A stretch of 55,229 nucleotides of DNA, taken from positions 1-55,229 of the forward strand of contig NZ_RHNX01000021.1 of assembly GCF_003946335.1 (NCBI RefSeq), in the 5' to 3' direction. Positions 44,260-53,234 of the stretch are shown here, piece by piece. The position numbers and the translations under genes are program-made. The notes under the pieces are model-generated. The model did no database searches and was not told where the DNA came from. It worked only from the letters and a program-made list of their open reading frames with translations. This DNA is from Levilactobacillus fujinensis. Its GTDB lineage: Bacteria > Bacillota > Bacilli > Lactobacillales > Lactobacillaceae. The stretch's first letter is position 1. Every line of letters starts with the position of its first letter.

Positions 44260-45687
44260 TTAAGCCGCCTCCTGACTCTTGGAACTCAAGAAAAACGCTG
44301 GCAGCACACCTACCAAGGTACCAATGCTAATCCACATGAACGTGTGGAAGTAAGCCGTGTGTAGCATCGCCGTGGTCGCCAAGTTGTTTCCCTCATAACT
44401 AGCAATGACCGCAGCCAAGACCGCCGTTGCGACCGAACCGCCGATATTTTGCGCCATCCGGGTAGCCACCGTCGCCTCCGCAATTAGGCCGTGATCGATA
44501 CCCGAATAGCTGTCAGACATCACTGGAATCGTGATACCACTGCGGCTGAGGCCCATCAAGAAGAGCATGATCAGAATCAACCAGGTTGGCGTTCCCTTGT
44601 CAAAGTAGGCAAAGGGCACCGTGGTAATGGCCGCAAATAGTAAGGAAATGATGACCACCCATTTTGCCCCGTACTGGTCGGTCAGTTTCCCCGCCTGCGT
44701 CCGGGTAACCAGCATACCCGCACCCAACGCAATTAGGTACAGTCCGGTATCAATGACGCTCAAACCGCGAATATTTTGCAAGAAAAGTGGTAAGGCAAAC
44801 ATCGCCCCGTTTACCAGCAGGCCTGAGAGAAACAAAAGGGCGGTCGACGCGGAAAAGTTGGGCGTGTGGAATAACTTCAGGGGCACCAGCGCCCGCGTCG
44901 GCTGCTCGAACGCGTAGACCACGTAGCCCAATAGACAGTCCAGCCCAATGAAGACTGGCAGGAGCACACTAAACTTGCCAAACACGTCATCTGTACTGAA
45001 GTTTGTGACCCCGATTACCAAACCGGAGAACAGACCCACTAAGAGTAAGAAGCCCATGAAGTCAAACGGCTTGCGCTGCCCCGCCGTCGGTTCAAACGCC
45101 GGTAGGAAAACCACATCTAGGATCAAGGCGACCAGTACCAGCGGAATGTTGATATAAAACAGCCAGTGCCAGTTGAGGAATTTAATCAGTGCACCCCCAA
45201 TCGTCGGTCCCAGAATGGGCGCAAACACAATTGGTAAGCCAACCACAGACATCAACTGGCCCAGGCCTTGACCACCGGCGGCTCGAATTCCCAGCGTGGT
45301 GACCAGGGGAACAATGATACCGGCCGCGGCCCCCTGAATAATCCGACCGATCAATAGGAACGTGAGGCTGTCGGCTAACCCAGACATCACGGAACCAATC
45401 AAAAAAATAATCAGTGATAGCTCCGTTAACAAACGACCCGACATTTGGTTCACCAGCCAACCGGCAAGTGGTACGGCCAATCCTAAGGCCAGCACGTAGG
45501 CCGTCGTCACCCACTGGATAGTGTTGACAGTTGCGTCTAAATCTTTCAGAATAGTGTTAAGGCCAATGTTAGTCATGGTTGTGTCGAGCATTGGTGCCAT
45601 TAATCCCAGGACCAGAATCAAGGCCATCTGAGTAACCGAAACCTTGGGTTGTTGCCCGGTTTGGTTCATGTTAAGTTGTTTCGTCAT
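44260..45687 (-). CDS. Multidrug MFS exporter of the DHA2 type (LmrB/EmrB-like)
   Basis: A 475-residue, 14-helix proton-driven drug exporter. It has LVLGLMAPMLDTTMTNIGLN in helix 1 (motif D1 of the DHA2 family), WVTTAYVLALGLAVPLAGWL, and helix 5 APILGPTIGGALIKFLNWHW (motif C). It is transcribed divergently from the TetR gene, and the intergenic palindrome GGTACTAGTAGTACC sits just downstream of its promoter, so repression relieved by a drug or similar ligand is expected. Confidence 0.94.
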   Translation of the reverse strand: MTKQLNMNQTGQQPKVSVTQMALILVLGLMAPMLDTTMTNIGLNTILKDLDATVNTIQWVTTAYVLALGLAVPLAGWLVNQMSGRLLTELSLIIFLIGSVMSGLADSLTFLLIGRIIQGAAAGIIVPLVTTLGIRAAGGQGLGQLMSVVGLPIVFAPILGPTIGGALIKFLNWHWLFYINIPLVLVALILDVVFLPAFEPTAGQRKPFDFMGFLLLVGLFSGLVIGVTNFSTDDVFGKFSVLLPVFIGLDCLLGYVVYAFEQPTRALVPLKLFHTPNFSASTALLFLSGLLVNGAMFALPLFLQNIRGLSVIDTGLYLIALGAGMLVTRTQAGKLTDQYGAKWVVIISLLFAAITTVPFAYFDKGTPTWLILIMLFLMGLSRSGITIPVMSDSYSGIDHGLIAEATVATRMAQNIGGSVATAVLAAVIASYEGNNLATTAMLHTAYFHTFMWISIGTLVGVLPAFFLSSKSQEAA

Positions 45688-45706
45688 GGATTATCTCTCC
45701 TTTTAA

Positions 45707-45759
45707 GGTACTAGTAGTACCCAATTGGAGATACTAAACCTTTTATTTGTGATTTGCAA
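45707..45759 (-). promoter_or_regulatory. Promoter and operator of the drug exporter
   Basis: On the minus strand TTGCAA (45754-45759), a 17-nt spacer and TAGTAT (45731-45736) form the promoter. GGTACT-agt-AGTACC (45707-45721), a perfect palindrome, covers the early transcribed region and is the best candidate binding site of the divergent TetR regulator. Confidence 0.7.
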
Positions 45760-45775
45760 GGGAGGGTCATTTATT

Positions 45776-46378
45776 TTGGAAAAAAATCATCGTCGCCGGG
45801 GGAAGGAATTAGAAAATGCCATTCTGGACGCCGCGTGGCAGACCATGCAAGCTCAAGGCTACGCACAGCTCACCATGGACGACATTGCGGCGGCCGCCCA
45901 TACCAATAAGAACGCCATTTATCGCCGCTGGGACACCAAGTTGGCAGTCATCAGTGACGCCGGAAAACGCGCCCTCAGTCAGGGCAATTACGTCAGCCCA
46001 CTGACTTTTGTGGAACCCAATACGGGGAAGCTGCGGGACGACTTGATTGCCCTACTTAGCATTCCCCTGCCCATCACCGAACAGATTGGCCGGGAAAATC
46101 TCAAGGCTTTCATCCAGGATTATCTCCCCCATCTAACGTTGAAAACGACTGAATTCCTCTTGAGCGATAGTTTTCTCCAGCGCTATCTGACGGGGATCCT
46201 GGACCACGCCTATGCCCGTGGCGATATTCCCACGGCCCCAGCCGACATTCCCGTGGTGGTCAAACGCCAGCCCGCGATTCAGTTATTAGCCAACATTTTG
46301 AGCGACGAGCCCTATGATACGGCAACCATCGTGCTGTGGGTCGATCGGATTCTGTTACCCCTGTTCAAAACACCTTAA
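45776..46378 (+). CDS. TetR/AcrR-family repressor
   Basis: A 200-residue TetR regulator. The N-terminal helix-turn-helix is AILDAAWQTMQAQGYAQLTM, DDIAAAAHTNKNAIYRRWDT. The C-terminal domain has the TetR_C-like sequence typical of drug-pump repressors. The TTG start at 45776 is preferred (GGGAGGG upstream); the ATG 17 codons earlier would overlap the exporter's promoter. It is divergent from the exporter and probably represses it. Confidence 0.9.
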   Translation: MEKNHRRRGKELENAILDAAWQTMQAQGYAQLTMDDIAAAAHTNKNAIYRRWDTKLAVISDAGKRALSQGNYVSPLTFVEPNTGKLRDDLIALLSIPLPITEQIGRENLKAFIQDYLPHLTLKTTEFLLSDSFLQRYLTGILDHAYARGDIPTAPADIPVVVKRQPAIQLLANILSDEPYDTATIVLWVDRILLPLFKTP

Positions 46379-46495
46379 CGATTGGGGGCAACTTTACTGC
46401 TAGACCAGCGAAAATAAGCCGAAAATAAGCCAAGGCTGGATCGGTTTGATCGCCCTATCTGCCAGCTAATAAGACCACGGCTAGGCAATTCTAGC

Positions 46496-46704
46496 TGGGA
46501 GGCCTTTCCGACTTACATCGTGGAACGACCTGAGAGACGCGTAATCTTGGCATTTTTAGGCGAGCCGGCAGCCCGTTCTTTGGTTGGAGGCGTTCCTCAC
46601 AGCCAGCGGAATCCCTGGCAGCCGGCGTGCGACTGTTTCAACTACTTTAGCGGTGGCAACTCCTATTGTCGCAAGAACAACATAACCATTTTAACTTTCA
46701 GGCT
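46496..46704 (+). repeat. Intergenic repeat, module A copy
   Basis: Contains CTTACATCGTGGAACGACC, CCCGTTCTTTGGTTGGAGG, CCAGCGGAATCCCTGGCAGC and the tail CCTATTGTCGCAAGAACAAC ending TTTTAACTTTCAGG. Its left end is unclear. It fills most of the gap after the TetR gene. Confidence 0.75.
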
Positions 46705-46717
46705 TTCTTTAGAACCC

Positions 46718-46756
46718 AAAAACCGTCGAACACGGATTAAGTGTTCGACGGTTTTT
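46718..46756. terminator. Perfect bidirectional terminator
   Basis: AAAAACCGTCGAACAC and its exact complement flank a 7-nt loop (16-bp stem), with T-runs on both strands. It can end the TetR gene and the opposing DUF4097 operon. Confidence 0.92.
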
Positions 46757-46844
46757 GCTATACTTTTGGATTTTACAGGTACCACGCTGACATGAAGGGG
46801 TCATGCCAGCACACCGGAATTCGCCAGATTTTCAGCTTGAGGAG

Positions 46845-48347
46845 TTAGCTGATATGGACGCTGCCGTTCTTGGTATGCGCAATCACATTGGCTGCCGGCT
46901 GGTCACCAACCTGACCAATTTTATGATGCTTGTCACCCAACGTTAGAGTTGCTTCTTCTGGTACCTCAACGTGACTATCATCGTTCTTGGCGTCGAACGT
47001 GTAATCGGTCAGGATCGGCATTTGCACAGTCACACTGCTATTATTGCTCTTGGCGGTGATGTCACCGGTCAGTTGACTGACCTGCACGTTGATACTGCCA
47101 TTCTTCGACTGGAACACGCCACTCCCGTTCAAGTTCTGTGCCCGCACCGAGCCATCTGCTGAATGACCTTCAACATGACCCGTTACGTTCTCAAATTTGA
47201 CAGCGCCGTTACGACTGTTAACAATGGCGTTCCCCACGGACTCACTCAGCTTAACGCTGCCGTTCGTGGATTCAACGGCGCTAGCCCCGGTCGTCTGCTT
47301 CAGCTTGACGCTCCCGTTACGACTGTAGATGTTGAATTTATCCGCGCTACTCTGATCGATTCTGACCGACCCGTTCATTGAATTCATATTTAAGAGCTGG
47401 ACGTGGTCGTCAAATGCCCGCATACCACCATTAGTTGCCTTGGCATCCACAATCAGAGGCGTGTTCAAATCACTGACTTCCAGGCTACCATTGCCAGCAT
47501 GGACGCTCACCTTACCTTTCAGTTGTGTTGGCAGAAAAATTTCGGCCCGCATGTGGACTGGCCAGAGGTGCGGCCGGTCACCCTGCTTGATATCGAGCTC
47601 ACTGCCCCGTCGCGTAGAATGTAGGTAGAAACGGCTGTTGTCACGGCTCATATACTCGTTGACCACGATATTATTGCCAGCGGCCGGCCCGATTTTAACA
47701 GCGGCGTCGCGATAATCGATGGCCAAAAGATTCAAGTCCGCTGGTGAAAATGAGGTGGTGTTGACCAGCCGTAAGGACTCCACGTAAGTCCGCCGGGGCC
47801 GTTCGCCGTTGATCCGCACATCATCGCCATTTACATCGACAATACCATTCGCAACTGTGACGTGGTCCCCATCGACCTTGACCAAGCCGCCAAGGTCAAC
47901 CTTGTCGTTGTCGCCATCAACGATGACGTGGTCGCCCCAGCTAATTTTGTCGCCGACGATTTTCAACTTACCGATTTGAACGCGGTCTTCTCCATTCTCT
48001 TCGTCGATATGAATCGTGGTATCGTGGTCGTCGTCAGCGGTATCATCCGCTTGATCGTCGGCCTGCCCCTGCTTCTCATCGGCTCCAGTCTCAGCATCGG
48101 CATTGGCCGCCTGCTGATTACTATTTTCTGCCGCCACATCCTTGAGCAACGTGTCGATGTCGCCCAATTGGTCCATGGCCTCGTCTAACGCTGCATCCGT
48201 GGCCATTCCCTGATTCATTTTTTCCGTCACGGCCTCAGTCAGGTCGCCCACCAATTCTTCTTTAAGTTCAGTCAATGCCCGTGATGGCTGGTATTGGCTG
48301 AAAAGTTGATCGAGCCGCGTCCGTACTTCCATTGTCATATTATCCAT
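46845..48347 (-). CDS. DUF4097 beta-strand-repeat protein with HAAS-like N-terminus
   Basis: A 500-residue protein. The first 75 residues (MDNMTMEVRTRLDQLFSQYQ then LDEAMDQLGDIDTLLKDVAA) resemble the HAAS/DUF1700 signalling domain. An acidic linker (about 80-115, rich in D, Q, A) follows. The rest is DUF4097/DUF4098-type beta repeats, with many short NGSV or NGAV turns (SMNGSVRIDQ, SRNGSVKLKQ, STNGSVKLSE). There is no signal peptide or membrane helix. It starts 2 nt after the PadR gene. Such PadR-HAAS-DUF4097 pairs occur widely in Firmicutes and are thought to act in envelope-stress sensing; that role is inference. Confidence 0.88.
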   Translation of the reverse strand: MDNMTMEVRTRLDQLFSQYQPSRALTELKEELVGDLTEAVTEKMNQGMATDAALDEAMDQLGDIDTLLKDVAAENSNQQAANADAETGADEKQGQADDQADDTADDDHDTTIHIDEENGEDRVQIGKLKIVGDKISWGDHVIVDGDNDKVDLGGLVKVDGDHVTVANGIVDVNGDDVRINGERPRRTYVESLRLVNTTSFSPADLNLLAIDYRDAAVKIGPAAGNNIVVNEYMSRDNSRFYLHSTRRGSELDIKQGDRPHLWPVHMRAEIFLPTQLKGKVSVHAGNGSLEVSDLNTPLIVDAKATNGGMRAFDDHVQLLNMNSMNGSVRIDQSSADKFNIYSRNGSVKLKQTTGASAVESTNGSVKLSESVGNAIVNSRNGAVKFENVTGHVEGHSADGSVRAQNLNGSGVFQSKNGSINVQVSQLTGDITAKSNNSSVTVQMPILTDYTFDAKNDDSHVEVPEEATLTLGDKHHKIGQVGDQPAANVIAHTKNGSVHIS

Positions 48348-48349
48348 AG

Positions 48350-48703
48350 CTAATCCTCCTCGGTTGTAATCTTTCCGGTGATCAAATCGTCAATAATTGG
48401 CTTAGCAAACTGCCAGGCCGTCGTATTTTCTGCAAGTAGCTCACGACCCGCATCGGTCACATGATAGTACTTGCGCCGGGACCCCTGTGTTTCATCGCCC
48501 CAATAGTCAGTCAACGCACCGTTCTTTTCCAGTCGGCGAAAGACCGTGTACAGCGTGGCTTCATTCAATTCATAGTGTCCTGCGCTGAGTTCCTTCACCC
48601 GCTTGGCCACCTGGTACCCGTAGCTATCCCCCTGTTGCAAGATATTCAAGATGATGGTATCCGTATGGCCCCGGATTAAATCTTTGGAAATAATCTCAGC
48701 CAT
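48350..48703 (-). CDS. PadR-family transcriptional regulator
   Basis: A 117-residue winged-helix repressor with the PadR core GHTDTIILNILQQGDSYGYQ, LNEATLYTVFRRLEKNGALT and GSRRKYYHVTDAGRELL. The C-terminal part is short, as in the PadR-s1 group. The ATG has AAAGGAAG 7 nt upstream. It is the first gene of the operon with the DUF4097 protein and likely autoregulates the pair. Confidence 0.93.
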   Translation of the reverse strand: MAEIISKDLIRGHTDTIILNILQQGDSYGYQVAKRVKELSAGHYELNEATLYTVFRRLEKNGALTDYWGDETQGSRRKYYHVTDAGRELLAENTTAWQFAKPIIDDLITGKITTEED

Positions 48704-48825
48704 GCTGCCACTTCCTTTCCTTTTCGATGGTCTTAATGTATCACATACTACTGTGTGTGTCAAAGTAATTTGTTCAGAATAGTATTTTAAAGTGTTAAGT
48801 ACGTTAAAAAACACGTCAGCAGTTC

Positions 48826-49046
48826 GCCTGCAGCTACCAGAATTACGCCTGTCATGGGGAACGCCTCCAGCCTGTGAAGCGGGCTTCCAGCTCGCATGGA
48901 AACTGCGCTCCCAGGGCGGCATCTCACGATACAGACTGGGGCCGAAGGTTGAAAGGTCTGAAATGTCCATCATGACCGTTGTCGCAACGATACTGATACT
49001 AAAATTAGGCAACGTTGTCCAACCATCGTCTTACCGGCCGCCTCCG
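48826..49046 (-). repeat. Intergenic repeat, module B end joined to a degraded module A
   Basis: On the minus strand, the B end runs from GGCCGGTAAGACGATGGTTG (49046) to GACCTTTCAACCTTC (48943), with CGTTGCGACAACG hairpin. A diverged module A (GAGCTGGAAGCCCG, GGCTGGAGGCGTTCCCC) follows in the same orientation. A further scrap (CCCCATAGCGAGTGACCCC) lies near 49123-49145. Confidence 0.65.
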
Positions 49047-49191
49047 GCTTTGGATAGTTTGTTAATCTGATATGCTTTGGAACTGGAACTGTTAGTGGAA
49101 ATTAGGCATGTAGCCGAACCGTCCCCATAGCGAGTGACCCCTGGCAACCGAAGTGCGGCATTTCTACATAATTTGCAATTTAGCCTACGAC

Positions 49192-49225
49192 AAAAAGGGC
49201 GGTCATCTTAAAAATGATGATCGCC
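49192..49225 (-). terminator. Terminator of cdd
   Basis: Minus strand: GGCG-a-TCATC pairs with GATGA-c-CGCC, followed by CTTTTTG. Confidence 0.85.
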
Positions 49226-49260
49226 AAAATAACAAATTTAAATGCAAGTGCTGAAACGTT

Positions 49261-49653
49261 TTACTTCAAGTCGGTAAAGGCACCAGGGAGAACGCCTTCC
49301 ACCGTGGTTTCGGTGAACGCACCCTTTTGGTTGGTCAGATAAACTGGGGCGTCGGCGTCGAAGAATTCGGCGATGACTTGGCGACAAATACCACATGGTG
49401 CAATGGGACCGTCTGTATTTCCAGTGACCAGCAGTGCTGTGAAGCGTTTTTCACCGGCTGCGATCCCTGAGAAAATCGCCGTTCTTTCCGCACAGTTAGT
49501 CGCCCCATACGACGCATTTTCGATGTTACAGCCACCATAGATTTTGCCGCTAGCACCGACTGCTGCCGCGCCAACGTGGAAATGTGAGTAAGGCGTGTAA
49601 GCTTTGTCGAGCATTGCCGTTGCAACTGCCAGTAATTCTTTTTGATCTGCCAT
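49261..49653 (-). CDS. cdd: Cytidine deaminase
   Basis: A 130-residue zinc enzyme that converts cytidine and deoxycytidine to uridine forms in pyrimidine salvage. It has YTPYSHFHVGAA for ribose binding, the active-site NCAERTAIFSG with the zinc-binding Cys and catalytic Glu, and PCGICRQV with the other two zinc cysteines. The size fits the homotetrameric class. GAGGAGG precedes the start. A perfect cre site lies about 65 nt upstream. Confidence 0.96.
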   Translation of the reverse strand: MADQKELLAVATAMLDKAYTPYSHFHVGAAAVGASGKIYGGCNIENASYGATNCAERTAIFSGIAAGEKRFTALLVTGNTDGPIAPCGICRQVIAEFFDADAPVYLTNQKGAFTETTVEGVLPGAFTDLK

Positions 49654-49717
49654 GTTGTTTCCTCCTCGTATTACCTGTTGTGAACTGTTCTGCTTCTTTA
49701 TTGTTACATATTTTCAT

Positions 49718-49731
49718 TGAAAGCGCTACCT
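49718..49731. promoter_or_regulatory. cre site upstream of cdd
   Basis: TGAAAGCGCTACCT matches all 14 positions of the CcpA operator consensus TGWAARCGYTWNCW and is close to the cdd start. Carbon catabolite control of nucleoside salvage is known in related bacteria. Confidence 0.7.
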
Positions 49732-49880
49732 TTTGCACAAACTTTCTCGTCATTTTACTTAAGATTTTGCTAAACGAGCTAAGAACGAGATGGGCTATGC
49801 TAAAATAAAACTTAAATATTGGCCTGTAATGTTACTGTAAGCGGCCGTGTCAACTTTAGCTTGGGGGAGTTTGAATCGTC

Positions 49881-50465
49881 ATGAAAATTTTACGCAGTAT
49901 TTTAAGCTGGATTGTGCCCGTCCTGGTGGCCCTCCTGGTCGTGCTAGTCGTGCGCACCTATTTATTCGAAATCGTTAAGGTCTCCGGTGGATCCATGGAA
50001 CCCAACTTGGCCGACAAGGAACGAATGGTCGTCGTCAAGCCGCTCAAATTAAAACGGCTCAGCGTCATCGTCTTTGACGCTTATGGGGAAGATCCGACTG
50101 CCGCGCCGAACACCAACTACGTCAAGCGTGTGATCGGTCTACCTGGTGACAAGGTCGTCAGCAAGAACGGCTACATCTACGTCAACAATCGGCCCATCAA
50201 GCAATCTTTTATCAGTACCACCGAACGCACAACGGGTACCGGTAACTGGACGCTGGGCAGTCTCGCCAAAGCTGGCAATTGGAAATACCAAGGTAACACG
50301 GTCCCCGCGAACCACTATTTCGTGCTGGGTGACCACCGCAGTATTTCCGAAGACGGCCGTGCCTGGGGCTACGTGGACGCCAACAAGGTCATGGGGGTCG
50401 TCAAGGTACCGTTCTGGCAAGGCACCAAGACACATCGGGTCAATGTGAACGATATGGCGAGTTAA
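49881..50465 (+). CDS. lepB: Type I signal peptidase
   Basis: A 194-residue membrane-bound serine protease that removes signal peptides of exported proteins. It has one N-terminal membrane helix (about 8-28), the catalytic serine in SGGSMEPNL, the lysine in YVKRVIGLPGDKV, and the conserved GDHRSISEDGRAWG box. GGGGGAG precedes the start. It is transcribed alone; a TGC-TAAAAT extended -10 box lies near 49798. Confidence 0.95.
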   Translation: MKILRSILSWIVPVLVALLVVLVVRTYLFEIVKVSGGSMEPNLADKERMVVVKPLKLKRLSVIVFDAYGEDPTAAPNTNYVKRVIGLPGDKVVSKNGYIYVNNRPIKQSFISTTERTTGTGNWTLGSLAKAGNWKYQGNTVPANHYFVLGDHRSISEDGRAWGYVDANKVMGVVKVPFWQGTKTHRVNVNDMAS

Positions 50466-50478
50466 ACAGATATGTGCT

Positions 50479-50526
50479 AAAAGGGATTAAGTAGCCCCAC
50501 ATTGGCTGCTACTTAATCCCTTTTGA
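50479..50526 (+). terminator. Terminator of lepB
   Basis: A perfect 17-bp stem, AAAAGGGATTAAGTAGC with its complement, around a 12-nt loop, ending in TTTT. Confidence 0.93.
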
Positions 50527-50616
50527 TTCTAATGAACTTTGAGAAAAGCATGCATCACTTTTACAGCACACAAGCATATCCAGGGACGACCATCACAACC
50601 TAATTTTATCTCAAAC

Positions 50617-50647
50617 AAAAAAGGCAGCCATTTCTGACTGTCTTTTT
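50617..50647. terminator. Terminator of the oleate hydratase gene
   Basis: AAAAAAGGCAG and CTGTCTTTTT form a stem with T-runs on both strands, about 95 nt past the oleate hydratase stop codon. Confidence 0.65.
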
Positions 50648-50739
50648 ATGCTTGGGGTAAAGGTGCCCACAGCACATCATGATTGGCGTCGCAAGGAAGA
50701 CTATCCGCACACGGCTCTTTACCCCAAAGGCTTCAATTT

Positions 50740-52434
50740 TTAACTAAACATCCGCTTCGTTGCCTTCAACAAGGTCTTAGGATCCTTGTCGTAACGCGGC
50801 GTATCAACCAAGTTGTCCATGGAAATACCGGTAAAGTGGTAAGCTGCAATTTCCCCAGAACGAACCGCACTTTGTTCCGTGAAGATCATCTGGTAAGGTT
50901 GTTCCGCAAATTCACCGGTGAAGGCTAAGTTGGTGGAATGCGCTGGAATAACTTCTGGTCGATCTGACTTTGCCCGGTTGTTGAACAGCGCAGAAGCGTA
51001 TGGCATGTAAACTGGAATATTGTTGATGATACTGTCCAGAATTTCAGGTTCCTTATCCTTAATGTTGTTGGGACCTGGGTCGACCTTGGACAGTTGTCCA
51101 ATCAATTCCTGAGCCATTTCCTTCCCGGTCATCTTGATGTATTGCTTGTGGACGAACTCACCGGTCCGACGTGGGTACAGGAAGTAGCCCCAGATAACAG
51201 ATTCATTAGGCTTCTGGGTCGTAAAGTGAGGTTGGTGGTGAACCACGATTGACATGTTAATATCCTTTTGACCTAACGGCGTGATTGGCGTCGTGGACAG
51301 GAAGGAGTTCAACGCGTTCCCAGGAACTTGCGTGGTGATCCGTGTGATTTCGTTTAACAGCAGGTGATTCTTCGTCGTCAACGTGAAGCTGACCCATTCG
51401 GAATTCTTCCGATCGTTAAAGAACTTATCCGGTGTCCCCAAGTTGTAGAACCGTTCCGTAGCTTTCTTCCAAAGGGCAGCACTGATACCATATTCCATGT
51501 TTTCTCTGGCTGGCGTGTTGTAGTCACCCATCGTGGCAGAATCGGTGATCGACCCATTAGTAAAGATAACTGCGGTATCGTCGTCGATGTCCACTAACTC
51601 TTCGCTCTCAGTCTCCAAGTTCTTCACGTGCAAGCCAGTAACGGTAATTTCGTCTTGCAGTGGACTGTCGGCAAATTCCCAATCCGTGACGATCCGGTTG
51701 TCGAGGAAGGTGACCCCTTGATCCTTTAAGTAGGTAATCAATGGGAGCATGATACTGTCGAACTGGTTGTAACGGGTCCGGTTAACCCCGACTAAATGTT
51801 CAATTTGCGTAAATTCATAAATCATTTGGTGCATGTAGCGCCGCAACTCTTGAACGGAGCTTTCAATGCGGAAGGCAAAGGTCGTTTCCCACATGTACCA
51901 GAAATTAGTTTGAAACATATGGGGATCGTCTTTGAAGTATTCAGCAATTGTAACATTGTCGAGCTTGGTTTCTTCCTCATCAGGCATCAGAACTAACTTG
52001 GAGAGTAAGACCCGGTCTTTATTGTTGAGGCCCAGCTTACCACCGTCGATGATTCCCTTACCGCCTTGCAACAGCCGTGCCTTGTCGTAGGTCCGGTGAT
52101 GCGAGTCGAAATCGTGGGTATCTTCGGCCGCCGTCATCCCCTCTTCAGTAACAGAAGGAATCCGGTCGAGTAAGTCCATCAAATCAACGTACGTCCGGTA
52201 ATTCAGCATCCGTCCACCACGAGCAACGTAACCTGTTTGGTTGGCTAACGGGTGATTCTTGTTCCAGTATTCGTCGCCGAATTCACTGGTTTCGCCACCA
52301 TCGTTAGCACCGTGCATGTCAGCACCGTAGAACGTAATTTGTTCTCCGCGCCAGTGGGCTTCTTGAATCAGGTAAACCGCTGCGGCCATATTTCCTAAAC
52401 CTGCACCGATCATTACTGCTTTTGTTTTAACCAT
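50740..52434 (-). CDS. ohyA: Oleate hydratase (fatty acid double-bond hydratase)
   Basis: A 564-residue FAD protein that adds water across a cis double bond of oleate, linoleate or similar fatty acids, giving hydroxy fatty acids and reducing their toxicity. The FAD-binding start is MIGAGLGNMAAAVYLIQ. Other family parts are YGADMHGANDGGE, NYRTYVDLMDLLDRIPSV, MWETTFAFR, and FTGEFAEQPYQMIFTEQSAV near the C-terminus. In most oleate hydratases the loop after FAD contact reads RGGRE with a catalytic glutamate; this one reads RGGRML, as in a lactobacillar subgroup reported to act at carbon 13. The promoter TTTACA-17-CATAAT is overlapped by a cre-like site. Confidence 0.95.
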   Translation of the reverse strand: MVKTKAVMIGAGLGNMAAAVYLIQEAHWRGEQITFYGADMHGANDGGETSEFGDEYWNKNHPLANQTGYVARGGRMLNYRTYVDLMDLLDRIPSVTEEGMTAAEDTHDFDSHHRTYDKARLLQGGKGIIDGGKLGLNNKDRVLLSKLVLMPDEEETKLDNVTIAEYFKDDPHMFQTNFWYMWETTFAFRIESSVQELRRYMHQMIYEFTQIEHLVGVNRTRYNQFDSIMLPLITYLKDQGVTFLDNRIVTDWEFADSPLQDEITVTGLHVKNLETESEELVDIDDDTAVIFTNGSITDSATMGDYNTPARENMEYGISAALWKKATERFYNLGTPDKFFNDRKNSEWVSFTLTTKNHLLLNEITRITTQVPGNALNSFLSTTPITPLGQKDINMSIVVHHQPHFTTQKPNESVIWGYFLYPRRTGEFVHKQYIKMTGKEMAQELIGQLSKVDPGPNNIKDKEPEILDSIINNIPVYMPYASALFNNRAKSDRPEVIPAHSTNLAFTGEFAEQPYQMIFTEQSAVRSGEIAAYHFTGISMDNLVDTPRYDKDPKTLLKATKRMFS

Positions 52435-52482
52435 ATCAAAAACACCTCCGTAGATTCTTCGTGCCTTTACGACTCCATTATG

Positions 52483-52514
52483 CTTGCTTTGTCATACATT
52501 GTAAAGCGTTTACT
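52483..52514 (-). promoter_or_regulatory. Promoter and cre-like site of oleate hydratase
   Basis: Minus strand: TTTACA, a 17-nt spacer, CATAAT. The symmetric GTAAAGCGTTTAC (52501-52513 plus strand) overlaps the -35 box and matches 12 of 14 cre positions. Confidence 0.55.
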
Positions 52515-52664
52515 TTTAGACCTTATCAAGTTCTAAGAAACGTTAGGAAACCTTAATCTGCCGGCCATTGCAACAGGTCGTGTTCCGTTTACACGTGGTC
52601 TCAAATATTGTAAATAGGTCACTTCAAATGCGGGGGATTTTAGATCAAGATTTGAAGATTGAAA

Positions 52665-52924
52665 GCTGAAGGTTGAAAGCCAAAATTTTTGCGTTACTCT
52701 TGCGACAGTAAGAACTATCACGGCCAAATTAGTGAATCCCAAGTGGCTGCTAAAGTTTAAGCATAATTCAACAGCGTTCCTAGCGGCATGATCCATGTCA
52801 CCTCAGACTAACTAGGTCAGCCGAGAGGTCGGCAGATATGGGCTCAGGTGCGTCATTCTACTAAGCCAGCCCATATCTGCTGGCCGGTAAGACGATGGTT
52901 GGACAACATTGCCTAATTTTAGTT
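52665..52924 (+). repeat. Intergenic repeat, left end plus shortened module B
   Basis: Starts with the terminal repeat GCTGAAGGTTGAAA, carries the inverted tail (GCGTTACTCTTGCGACAG, CACGGCCAAATTAGTGAA), then module B (CTGCTAAAGTTTAAGCATAA, CAGCCGAGAGGTCGGCAG) and stops at GCCTAATTTTAG. Compared with 37785-38115 it lacks about 105 bp between the AGCCCATATCTG arms. The following bases to about 53060 may encode a scrap (TTVFATKAREDGRGPLCDSL). Confidence 0.8.
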
Positions 52925-53155
52925 GACTGTCACTGACTACTGTGTTTGCAACCAAAGCCAGAGAAGATGGCCGCGGTCCGTTATGCGACAGCCTTTTTGA
53001 TTGGCTCCATTGTACAACCAATAGCACGTTAGACGGGTTACAAATACTCTTATAGCAAGGCTAACTAAACGAAAACGCTCAGTATGGAATAATGTAGCGT
53101 CTAACCTCATAGCCGCTAACCCCCAACCTACATTTTGACGTTATGACAGTACGTC

Positions 53156-53210
53156 AAAAAAAGCAGTAGTTATTAGATGAATTATATAACCTCATCTGAT
53201 AACCACTGCT
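53156..53210 (-). terminator. Terminator of the DinJ-YoeB pair
   Basis: Minus strand: AGCAGT-g-GTTAT-c-AGATGA pairs with TCATCT-a-ATAAC-t-ACTGCT, followed by seven T residues. Confidence 0.92.
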
Positions 53211-53234
53211 GGCCCATAATATTTGTTGTTTGCC

